In this document: positions 46,520 through 55,486 of the stretch, in pieces
Position numbering within the stretch: position 1 is the stretch's first letter
Layout of the letters: each line of letters begins with the position of its first letter
Assembly: GCA_022496805.1 (NCBI GenBank)
Contig: CM040100.1
Location: forward strand, 17,885,009 to 17,949,008
From: Pohlia nutans
Lineage: Eukaryota > Streptophyta > Bryopsida > Bryales > Mniaceae
Direction of reading: 5' to 3'
Length of the DNA stretch: 64,000 bases
Notes under the pieces: generated by a model
What the model was told of the DNA's origin: nothing
Seen by the model: the letters and a program-made list of their open reading frames with translations, nothing else
Databases searched by the model: none
Program-made: the position numbers and the translations under genes

Positions 46520-46935
46520 CTCTGCCGTCCCCGGGCGGCCCGTCCGATCGTGCCGTCCGCTCGGCCGTTCGCTCCGCCCGTCCGATCTGCCATCCGACCC
46601 GACGATCGCGGACGAGTAATCTGGTCCGTCCGATCTGGCTGTCCGATCTGGCTCCGTTACATCGGGTCCGTCCGATCACATCGTCCGATCTCAGCGTCCG
46701 ATTACCCCGTCCGATCTCGTCGTCCGATTTCATCGTCCGATCTCAGCGTCCGATTACGCCGTCCGATCTCGTCCGGTCCGATCAGCGCCGTCCGATCTTC
46801 GTCGTCCGACTGCGCCGTCCGATCGACTCTGCTGATCCGTCCGATCCGATCTGGTCCGTCCGATCGGGCTGGCGTCCGTCGTACGCTTCGTCCGCCTTGG
46901 GCGGACAATATAAATAGCGGACGGCTTTCTTCGTC
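46520..46935 (+). promoter_or_regulatory. CGTCCGAT repeat block and TATA box upstream of cargo gene B
   Basis: Many CGTCCGAT units at 13-14-bp spacing (CGTCCGATCTCAG, CGTCCGATTACGC, CGTCCGATTTCAT), mainly 46,620-46,870. Then TATAAATA at 46,909-46,916, closely followed by GCGGACGGCTTTCTTCGTCC. The arrangement is like that upstream of cargo gene A and the kinase gene. Confidence 0.7.
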
Positions 46936-47130
46936 CGCTCAAATGAGGCGGTGGACTAGTGCTGTCGGTCTGACATCACTTGCACCTCCTCATTGGGTTT
47001 CTGCGTAAGCTTTTACGCAGTACTGACTCATTTCCGGGCCCTTTGCAGCACGTGGCGCTTTGCATTTGCACGTGGTTTACGTGGCACTGTTAACACGATA
47101 TTAAAAAGAAGCAAGAGCAGGAGATCTTCA

Positions 47131-48105
47131 TAAGGGACTCCCCAAAAATTCAACTGGGATCAAGTCCTTGACCCCGATTGTGTTGCCGAGCCGGGATGGG
47201 ACACCGAGCCTCAGAGAACGTGGACTTGTACAACATGCAAGAAATATGTGAAGATGACGCACTTGGCAAAACTTTGGCCACGATCTCAAATGGAAATATC
47301 TGCCCCTCGTTGGGAAGGCCCGACTTCGAATTGTCAAAGCAACCATTTCTTGTGACGGTATTGGGAGGTGCATGATGCAGTTGGGTTACCCAACTCGAAA
47401 CCAACCATGATGAATTATTCCTTAATGGCAATGGTTTGGGCTGAGATTGTATTACACAAGGATGTGGATTGGCGTACGGTATACGTACGCAACGTCAGTA
47501 ATTTAGAGCGGTCACATCACATGATTCCCACCGCATGGATCGGACCAAGTGATTGTGTGCCACAATGGTCCAATCGTGGAGCCAATGTGGGAAACGTTGC
47601 TGTTGCTGATGATGACACTTCGCAGTGGGAAGTACGACTGCGCAATAGTTCTCGGCAACGCGACGTTGAGGACTATCCAATGACGTTTGGAACTCCTCAT
47701 AGCTATGGCTATGAAACTTATCACGGAACTCCAAATCCAATAGGCAGGGGTGAACAAGGGAGATCTAGCCATGGCTACGATGATAATGCATATGCAGCAA
47801 ACAATGATGAGCGGTCTTCGTATCCGGACAGATATAGTACCCCACGAGCTTCTTTTCCCCGGTCGGCCGAGAGTGATTTTGGAACTCACGGGGTTCAAAG
47901 CTATACTCCCATTTATTCTGGACCCGGTCAAGGCTTATCAAGCAATGCACCCGTCAGTTTTGGTAGAGATATGTATAGTGCTGCAAACGGACCCCCTGTT
48001 ACATTTTCCGCTGGGCCATCCAGTCACAACAATGAGGACAATGAATATGAAAGAGATCTCCAAAAAGCCATTAGACGGAGCCAAGAGGAGGATAATGAAA
48101 GGCGG

Positions 48106-48157
<52 letters not shown>

Positions 48158-48213
48158 TAATCCATTCACAAAGAGTAAACTACAATGAGTACATAATCGA
48201 TCGTTATTTCTAA
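47131..48213 (+). pseudogene. Cargo gene B: paralogue of the gene A N-terminal domain
   Basis: Unrecognised family. From about 47,134 one frame reads FNWDQVLDPDCVAEPGWDTE, then TCTTCKKYVKMTHLAKLWPR and, after an in-frame TGA (about 47,353), MNYSLMAMVWAEIVLHKDVD. This matches the N-terminus of cargo gene A residue by residue in the same order. The TGA could come from CGA by C-to-T change. The C-terminal part (47,500-48,100) is rich in Tyr, Ser, Gly and Asn and looks disordered (YGYETYHGTPNPIGRGEQG). It ends in a helical Arg/Glu stretch (YERDLQKAIRRSQEEDNERR) that runs into an (AT)n microsatellite, so the true 3' end may be lost. The start codon was not found; a 5' exon between 46,940 and 47,130 is likely. 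Confidence 0.55.
48107..48152. repeat. (AT)n microsatellite
   Basis: About 46 bp of TA dinucleotides at the 3' end of the cargo gene B frame, directly beside the long inverted repeat. Confidence 0.95.
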
Positions 48214-49895
48214 CAATAAGAGTTGGAGTTCCTAGCTCGCCAAGAGATCTATCAATTGTATCGATGTTGCCTAGTTTCTTATCGCAGATTTTACATACTC
48301 GGTTGAAAACGAAATGAGTTCAGTCCACGTACAATTGAGAGGCTATAAGCTTATCTTAGAACTTGGTTGTGCACAACACAGTTGCCTTTCCGAGAAGGAC
48401 TTCCGTCACATTGTCATTTCCTACTCCTTTTATAATTACCTTGCGCAATGAGAACGTTCTTCACGAATAAGGTTATTCATGAAAAACTTCTTGTCTTGCT
48501 ATATTGGAAAGTTCAAAATAGCGAATGAACCACCGAAGGCGCACTTTCCTCAAACCCTCTTTATTTTAAGACCATATGTCCACATACTCCCCACTTGAAC
48601 CATGTGACTTCTCGTATATACTCTTGGTCGAGCTCTTTCTTCAAACCCTCTTCATCATCGAGCAACCTCATGAGCTGGTGTGCTCAAAGTGCAGTTCGGC
48701 AACACCAGAGCTCTGAAAAACATAATCGTGAAAATCGGAACGAACACCTTTGAAGTACATACTCTTGTAGCTTGAGACCGACCTTGCTACCTAATAACCT
48801 TAGTCCCCCATTGAAACGCATTTCTGGGTATTGCCCCTTGCTTTGCCGACGCATGCTTGTTCTTTAAGTTCGAAACAGTTTCTTGCTGTGTAAGTTTGTT
48901 TTGAGTTTAGAGATTGTCATTACCTATAGAGTTTTGCAATGTGGTTTGGTGGAGGCAAGAAGACTAGGTAGGTGGGGAGATACAATCAAAGTGTTTGAAA
49001 GGAGAAAATTCTTTTTGAGTGTAGCTTGGATGGTGCAGTTGTTGTAGGTCATAGCAATGTCTCTATTCCTTACACTTCAACACTTGTAGCATGAATGGTC
49101 GGTTTGATCCCGAAGTGAGTTTGGAAACAATGTTGTTCGTGGCATTACTATGATTTGGATGGGGGGAATGCGATGTTGATATTTAGCTTACCTATATATT
49201 ATACCGAGATCTAAAAGCATACGAGAAGCAATACCTTTTCAAGCCTTTCAATGGGGGAACTAAAGTGGTTACTGGTTAGGTGGCAAGGTCGTTCTCAAGC
49301 TACGTGAGTATGTACGTCAAAGGTATTCGTTACGATCTTTACGATTGTGTTTTTGTGAGAACTGGTTTTGCCGAACTGCACTTTGAGCATAAAAGCTCAT
49401 GAGGTTGTTTGATGATGAAGATGGTTTGAAAAAAGAGCTCGGCCAAGAGTAGATACGAGAAGCCACATGATTCAAGTAGAGAGTATGTAGTAAGGTCCTA
49501 AAATAAAGAGAGGTTGAAGAAAGTGCACTTTTGGCGGTTCATTTGTCCTTTTGAACTTCCTACTATAGTGAAACAAAATGTTTTTTTAGAAATAATCCTA
49601 TACGTGATGGACGTTTTCATTGCGGAAGGCAGTTATAAAAGGGTATGAAATGAGAATGCGGTGGGAGTCCTTTTCGGAAAGGCCTTTGTGCTATGCACAA
49701 CCAAGTTCTAAAATAAGCCTAAACCTTCACAATTGCATTTGGATGAAGCTCGTTTCGTTGTCAACCAAGTATAGAATGTTTGCCAGAAGAATGTAGAGAA
49801 GATCGATGAAATCGATATATCTTTTAATGAGGCACGAACTGCAACAATTTATATTGGAAATTACGCTCGGTTATGTACTCGTTGAAGTTTAGAAT
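48170..49895. repeat. Long inverted repeat (arms about 690 bp)
   Basis: The left arm (about 48,175-48,860) pairs with the right arm (about 49,235-49,890). Examples: GCCTTTCCGAGAAGGACT (48,390) with AGTCCTTTTCGGAAAGGC (49,650); AACTACAATGAGTACATAAT (48,177) with the complement of 49,868-49,887; CTTTGAGC / GCTCAAAG near 48,685 and 49,385. The loop is about 375 bp. No protein is encoded. It resembles a non-autonomous MULE or foldback, and a transcript would form long dsRNA. Confidence 0.8.
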
Positions 49896-50149
49896 TTGTG
49901 AGCCGGATTATTCAATTTTTGCCAAATTTTTGAATTTTTATCGTAGCCCGTTTTTATTAACGTAAAGTTCAAGTTATTGCACAGTATGAATGATACATAA
50001 TAAGATATTGTGATTTTTAGAAAAAAACAACAAAAATTGATGTAAGTTAATATTCTTCATAAGTCCAAGAAGTGAAACTGTATTGCTTTAAACGTGAAGT
50101 TCTAAAAACAATGTAAGCAAAATAGTGAATAACGGAAACTCTTTACCCA

Positions 50150-51068
50150 AAAAAGAGTGCATGTGATGAAAGGGGACCCGATGTACAACTTTTATTCATG
50201 TGATGAAAAGGGATGATTTGCGAAATCTGTAGGCCTAATTTCATGTTGTAGTGATTCACCTAGAACTATGAAGATTTCTATGTAAAGGAGCTCTAGAAAA
50301 ATGAAGTCATAAAATTAAGCGACCCAAAATCTCCAAAAATCACTACACTTAGAGTATTACATTTCAACCAATCACTATAGATTTCATCCATAGAATGCCA
50401 ATATCTTATTAGTAATTTAAAAACAAAATAATTTTGATTTTTATGTTTCAAAATTTATACAAAATCACCGATAATAGCAATCATAGACCTGAACCATACG
50501 GGTAGAATCTAAAATTCGCAACGTACAACTTTTATCTATACATCAAGTTTAACCCCTGAACGTCAGAGCGTCCAGAAAGTGGACGACTAACAGATTCAAA
50601 CCCTTCGCACATTCTCATCAATTCTTGGATGAAAGTCATCCATTTTTTTGGAGATTCTTCATCAAGTTGTTGTCCTATCTAACGATTGGATTTAGTCATA
50701 GTTGATTAGATAGTTTTCTAAAATTACAAATGTAGAAGTAGTTGAAGTCGTTGACCAAGCCAAAATTGCATTGACTGTAGTTCAAAAGTGGCCTTGCAAA
50801 AATGAGGTTATGGATTTAAGGAACACAAAAATTTTAAAAAATCATTATGTACAAAAGTATCTCATTTCAAATTCATTCCAACAAACTTTACTCAAAGAAT
50901 ATTAATATTTTGTTTGTAATCGATCTTAAAAGAAATTTCAAATTTTAGCTTTCAAATTTTATAATGAAATATTGGTGATAGTATTATTGATTCGAACTGT
51001 ATGGATAGAATCTGAAATTCAAAATCTAGAACTTTCATTTTTAATCTATTCCAAAATAATCTACAGTT
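50150..51068. mobile_element. Two MITE fragments, truncated
   Basis: 50,150-50,545 matches the inner and right part of the MITE at 42,877-43,452 in the same orientation. At 50,549 TTAACCCCTGAACGTC starts a relative of the 16,859-17,386 MITE (inverted), which stops at about 51,068 without its far end, right where the CGGACGG block begins. Confidence 0.6.
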
Positions 51069-51069
51069 T

Positions 51070-51290
51070 CATTTCGGACGGGAGACGGGCGGACGGGCGG
51101 ACAGCGGACGGGCGATGGACGATCATTCGATCGGGCGATGGACGATCATTCGATCGGGCGGACGGGCGGACAACGGACGGCCGTTCGATCGGGCGTCGAA
51201 AACCGGATGCCGTCCGATCCGGCGGCCGACCTAATCGGACAGCAAGTCCGCTTATAAAGCCGTCCGACTAGTTCGGACGGCTCACTTTTT
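51070..51290 (+). promoter_or_regulatory. CGGACGGGCGG repeat block and TATA box upstream of the kinase gene
   Basis: GGGCGGACGGGCGGAC, two copies of GATGGACGATCATTCGATCG and further CGGACGG units. TATAAA follows at 51,253-51,258, then CCGTCCGACTAGTTCGGACGG, itself an inverted repeat over the presumed start region. The kinase ATG is about 190 bp downstream. Confidence 0.7.
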
Positions 51291-51445
51291 TTCTCCCCAC
51301 TTGCATTCGTGTAAGAGTAGTTAGGAGTGGCTGTGGCTGGTGAATACCATCCTCTGGCTCCTCACTCGGGGAGATTAAAAGTCAGCGTTGGGGGGGGGGA
51401 TCTCTTGGTTTTTTTTTTACGAAAAAAACTGAGAGTTTCGTCACC

Positions 51446-52930
51446 ATGCCGAAAGGAAATAAACACAAGAAAGGTAAGGGGCAAGATCAATCTCCATTTG
51501 GTCTGAATGACACGCCATCAGAGGACTGTAAGAAGTTCTTGGTGCAGTTTATGGTGAGATTTTACGAAGAAAACACGATTATGACGTTGGAGAGTAAATA
51601 CGTTCGATACAAAGAAGCAAGCGTCAAAAAATTTCAACGAGAGATGTCGAACGATATGTTGCACGCTCTTCATAATCCAAGATGGATTCGGGAGACCGAG
51701 AACCGTGGATTCATGAAGTTTTTGGACCAAAGGGTGCATGATTGTTTGTGGAAATCCAAAAACGTATTAACTAAATACGGCAAGGATCACGGACTACTTG
51801 ACGACGATACATTTGTTGAGCAAGTGATCTTGAAAGCTGAGTTATTTGTTGGGTTGATGAAACCATTCGCCAAGAGCAAACAGCGCAAAGAGTCCATCGG
51901 TTGGTGGAATTCATGTGCCGGAAAATTCGAAGAGAAGTTAATGAGGCAACACTTGGTAGCATTGCCAGAGACGGCTACGGTCATTGAATTGGAGCGCCGA
52001 GCACTCAAGGGTGGATATGCAACCATCAAGAGGGTTCGGATAGAAGGAGCTCCAGGGCTTGAACCTCATTGGGAATTTGCTGCCAAACTATCCAATCAGC
52101 AATGGACAAGACCGGATCTAGCAAAATTGGAGCATCAAAATGAATCAATGGCGGTGAGGATTCAACATCCAGGTGTTATACGATACACGGCTATTCATCT
52201 CCAAAAATACGAGGGTTATTCCTATTGGTGGAATGGTGGGACATTGCGACAAATGCTTAATTTGGACAGTGCGTATGGAGATAATATCTATGCCCGTACG
52301 TTGCATGCACCTTTAGCACCGGACGATGTGATCAAAGCAGACTATCTTCACCGGTTCCGTAAGAAAAGAACGGAGTTGGCATGGGCATTTGTGATTATCA
52401 TGTCTGAGGTACACATGACCAACAACCTCCACAATGATATTTCTCCCGATAACATCCTTTTACATTTTCCTTTGGACGAGTCGCGTATATACATTGGAGT
52501 ATGTGATTGGGGCATGTTAACCTTCGCACATGAGCCAATGAAGTCACTGTACACGTTCACTAGTGCAGCGGAAATGAACAATACTCTTGCACAACGGTGG
52601 TGGATGGACCCTACGGTTGCTTATTTACATAAGCGTGATGCGGATGTGGACATAATCCCACAATTGACGAAGACATCTGAAGCATATGCTGTTGCAAAAA
52701 TTGCTATGCGCATAAACAAACGCAACATGTCGGAGGATTACTGGAAGTTGCAAAAGCCTGGACAGAGTTCTTATCAACTGCAAGAACTGGGAGACGTGTT
52801 CCAGGGCTACTTGAATCGATTGTGCACTAGTGATCGAGACGGAGCTGGAGGTTTATCTCACATAGTGACGCGTTTCAGAGGCACATACAACTGGCCAGTA
52901 CCATACGAGCATTTTAGATCTTCGTACTAG
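51446..52930 (+). CDS. Cargo: protein-kinase-like protein, intact
   Basis: An uninterrupted 494-aa ORF. The start lies in a good plant-like context (GTCACCATGCC). The N-terminal 170 residues are of unknown type, with a basic start (MPKGNKHKKGKGQ). A diverged kinase fold follows: a degenerate glycine loop (KGGYATIKRVRIEG, about 189-201), a beta-3-like Lys214 in FAAKLS, catalytic loop HNDISPDNILLHF (Asp331, Asn336; HRD is HND), and DWG at 354-356 in place of DFG. After that WWMDPTVAYL may match the activation-segment end. The key Lys, both Asp and Asn are present, so activity is plausible but not proven; the substrate is unknown. It is the only cargo gene without stops or frameshifts, and it follows a CGGACGG block with a TATA box. 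Confidence 0.82.
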   Translation: MPKGNKHKKGKGQDQSPFGLNDTPSEDCKKFLVQFMVRFYEENTIMTLESKYVRYKEASVKKFQREMSNDMLHALHNPRWIRETENRGFMKFLDQRVHDCLWKSKNVLTKYGKDHGLLDDDTFVEQVILKAELFVGLMKPFAKSKQRKESIGWWNSCAGKFEEKLMRQHLVALPETATVIELERRALKGGYATIKRVRIEGAPGLEPHWEFAAKLSNQQWTRPDLAKLEHQNESMAVRIQHPGVIRYTAIHLQKYEGYSYWWNGGTLRQMLNLDSAYGDNIYARTLHAPLAPDDVIKADYLHRFRKKRTELAWAFVIIMSEVHMTNNLHNDISPDNILLHFPLDESRIYIGVCDWGMLTFAHEPMKSLYTFTSAAEMNNTLAQRWWMDPTVAYLHKRDADVDIIPQLTKTSEAYAVAKIAMRINKRNMSEDYWKLQKPGQSSYQLQELGDVFQGYLNRLCTSDRDGAGGLSHIVTRFRGTYNWPVPYEHFRSSY

Positions 52931-53277
52931 GCGAAATATAGGATTTTTTGGTTTAGAATAGTAGTAATAGTATTGTATTCTTCTATGACTTTTGGTACGG
53001 AGCAATGTATACGACACGTGAACTTGTGTTGAGTGTATGGGTTAAACATATTAACACATGTCATCGTGTACATATTAATATATTATACAATTGTCTTATG
53101 ATCTTGAGTTTTGTTGACTTGGTTGATTTTTTGCTCATATGCTATATGCGGATATGGAGTAAATGGACTTAAAATTTATACAAAATGATAAGCTTTTGAC
53201 ATAAAGTTTGTATGACTAGAATTTGACAGTCCGTGATGCAAAATATGCTCATAAATCACGGTCAATTGTTTTTATAA
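52931..53277. other. Spacer after the kinase gene
   Basis: AT-rich sequence, the probable 3' UTR and downstream region. No feature seen. Confidence 0.3.
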
Positions 53278-53676
53278 TTGCACTGCAGAAATCAACAATT
53301 CGTGCGAAATCACAAAAACAAAATGATGCACCTCGGTATGAATTTGGACTCCCGATCTTCACCACAACCAATGCAAGGGGACTCCACCGGGAGACCCCAG
53401 GCCACATGGTGTGTTCGCAAGGAGATCAAGAGTGAGAAATGGAATGGGCCGTCCCCATTATATAGGCCGTACCTAAACCAAGGTAGCGGAGGCCCTTCCA
53501 AGGGCGAGGCCTTCCGTGATATCGAGCGCCTGGCGGTTTACAACGTCAAATTGGCATTTGGCATCGATGTTGAGGCAAGCTGGATTGCAAGAGCTTTTTC
53601 AAAACATAGCTCTAGGAAGCAAGGTTACCGTGGGAAATCACCGATTCCTGCAACGGATTTAAAATTTTTGTGCTGA
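53278..53676 (+). CDS. Unrecognised ORF, possible exon of a captured gene
   Basis: An open frame of 132 codons that is GC-richer than its AT-rich flanks, preceded by an acceptor-like TTGCACTGCAG. It ends in TGA. Readable parts are TWCVRKEIKSEKWNGPSPLY, FRDIERLAVYNVKLAFGID and WIARAFSKHSSRKQGYRGKS. No family comes to mind. It lies downstream of the kinase gene, without its own CGTCCG block, inside the hAT element. It could be a captured host exon, a 3' exon of the kinase locus, or chance. Confidence 0.35.
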   Translation: MHCRNQQFVRNHKNKMMHLGMNLDSRSSPQPMQGDSTGRPQATWCVRKEIKSEKWNGPSPLYRPYLNQGSGGPSKGEAFRDIERLAVYNVKLAFGIDVEASWIARAFSKHSSRKQGYRGKSPIPATDLKFLC

Positions 53677-53875
53677 TTTTGGATTTTAAATTGGATTTCA
53701 AGAGAAAATCTTGCAAAATTAATTAAAATATAAAAATAAAAAATACGATGAATCGAACTATACAGTTGTTATTTTCACATTGACGTTTACAACTTTGCTT
53801 TGTACATCCACCCCATTCATGTTTTTTATCAACCATTTTATAACGAATCTTTGAAAACAGTGTTAAATCGGCACC

Positions 53876-54454
53876 TTCACCCCTAAGTGCCCAAGGGTTT
53901 TCTTGAAATGCTAGATGTGTCATAATGTCCATTTTACTCAACTTTTATGAGCTTCAATTATTAAACATATGTAGAGCACAACAGTAAGACAACATCCATA
54001 CGGTTAAATTTTGGAAAAATGCTACGAATTATTTAATAATGAATTTAAAAGAATTTTCTTTGAAAATTCATAAAAAATACATGTTTAGTCATTTTGACTT
54101 GGAATCAAGTATGATAGGTCATAAACATTGGTTTTATATGGTGGTTACCTTGTTCATGTTAGAACTAATCTTATTTGGTAGAAAACTTAAAGATTCCATT
54201 CCGGGCAGATTTTCAAAATTGTGACAATTTGAGATGCTGTCACTTTGAAGGCTTTATAGGAAAATTGGTAAACGTTTTTTCAGAATTTCTTTTTGAAAAA
54301 GTTGCTCAGTTTCAATATCTACAAGGGAAAAAAAATGACATTCAAAAATTGTTATTTTTGCAAAAGTTATGAACGTTTTTAGTGGGCTGAACTTTTTTTA
54401 AACTCTGCAATTATGAATCGACCATATATGGTCAATTAGGCAGTTAGGGGTTAA
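53876..54454. mobile_element. piggyBac-like MITE inside the hAT (579 bp)
   Basis: The left end reads TTCACCCCTAAGTGCCC (TTAA changed to TTCA) and the right end GGCAGTTAGGGGTTAA. Confidence 0.6.
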
Positions 54455-54529
54455 AGGGTTAAACTTATTGAATTAGTCCTATTAAAATCACAATACAATT
54501 TAGAACTCTAACCCAACCCTAAACCACTG

Positions 54530-55030
54530 GACCATCCGATCGGGCACTCGCTCGCTCGTCCGACTCACACTAAACCAGTGTGACCCAGAAAACGTGCTAG
54601 TACCCCGTAGATAGAACCACCAAATTGGTAGATTTCACTGATTTCAGTTCATTCAAATCAAACCGGAACGAAGATGGGACACCCGTTATCGTAGATGTCA
54701 ACTTACGTGCGACATGGCCGTCCGACGTGGCCGTGCGACGTGGCCGTCCGACCTGGCCGTGCGACGTGGCCGTCCGACCTGTCCGTGCGACCTGTTCGTC
54801 CGTCCGACGCGCCGTCCGACCTGTTCGTCCGTCCGATCGCGCCGTCCGACCTGTTCGCGCCGTCTGACCTGTTCGTCCGTGCGATCGCGCCATCCGCCTG
54901 TCCGATCGCCGACTGCCGTCCGATGTGGTAAAACCCGTCCGCTGGGGTAAAAAACATCATTTTTTCAAAGTCATCGGACGCTGGGACGGGCACGTCCGCG
55001 TCCGGCGGACGTCCGCGTCCCAGCGTCCGA
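54530..55030. promoter_or_regulatory. CGTCCGAC repeat block, right sub-terminal
   Basis: Units of 13 bp (CGTCCGACGTGGC, CGTGCGACGTGGC, CGTCCGACCTGTC) at 54,715-54,870, then CGTCCGCGTCCGGCGGACGTCC to the terminus. This is the counterpart of the left sub-terminal block. Confidence 0.7.
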
Positions 55031-55039
55031 ACAACCCTG

Positions 55040-55047
55040 ATAATGAA
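55040..55047. repeat. hAT target-site duplication, right
   Basis: ATAATGAA, identical to 34,040-34,047. Confidence 0.95.
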
Positions 55048-55486
55048 GAGATGTGACGTGCCATTGAGAATTGTGCCGGATCTTGTTGCAACATGCATTG
55101 TTTTGCACAATTTGTGCATTACAATGAAGGACGGTTTCAATGAGGACTGGATTTCGGAAGAGGAGGAACAATTACGAAGAAAAATCAAGATTGATGCTTT
55201 GAAGGAAAGGCAAGAACTACGCTGCGAGAGGGCATCAATTCTTGAGGTAAAAAATAGAATCTCGAATAGAGAAAATTCAGATTTTACAAATGATATAAAT
55301 GATGGAGAAGTAGAAGCATTCCTAGTGAAGGAAAATGAGAAGGCCGTAGACCTACTTCGTGAAGTTACAAGAATGCATGAAATTCTGGCGAAGAGTTTAT
55401 GGCACTCTAAACTTCAGAATCAATCAATTCTAGAGTTTTCCGATAGTAGTTCTGATTCTATGGAAGATGAACTAGAACTTTTCTAG
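55048..55486 (+). pseudogene. Harbinger DDE transposase, C-terminal part
   Basis: Continues the frame broken at 34,047: CDVPLRIVPDLVATCIVLHN, then LCITMKDGF, typical of the end of Harbinger DDE domains, followed by a Glu/Lys-rich helical tail and a TAG stop at 55,484. It is cut off from its start by the 21-kb hAT insertion. Its 3' end overlaps the 3' end of the convergent Myb-like gene by 15 bp. Confidence 0.88.

Larger units (their letters stand above)
34048..55039. mobile_element. Giant cargo-carrying hAT element (20,992 bp)
   Basis: The ends CAGGGTTGT (34,048) and ACAACCCTG (55,039) are inverted and flanked by a perfect 8-bp direct repeat ATAATGAA, the diagnostic target duplication of hAT elements. 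A hAT transposase lies inside on the minus strand (about 34,741-37,940). Beyond the terminal 9 bp both ends are rich in CGTCCG/CGGACG repeats. Ordinary hAT elements are a few kb; this one carries several plus-strand genes that are not transposition genes (38.9-42.5, 47.1-48.2 and 51.4-52.9 kb), plus MITEs, microsatellites and a long inverted repeat. It must be younger than the Harbinger it interrupts. Confidence 0.92.

Noticed and set aside
34048..55039. Endogenised giant-virus segment (kinase plus RING genes)
   Set aside because: No capsid, polymerase or other viral core gene is seen. The hAT ends, 8-bp duplication and hAT transposase explain the unit.
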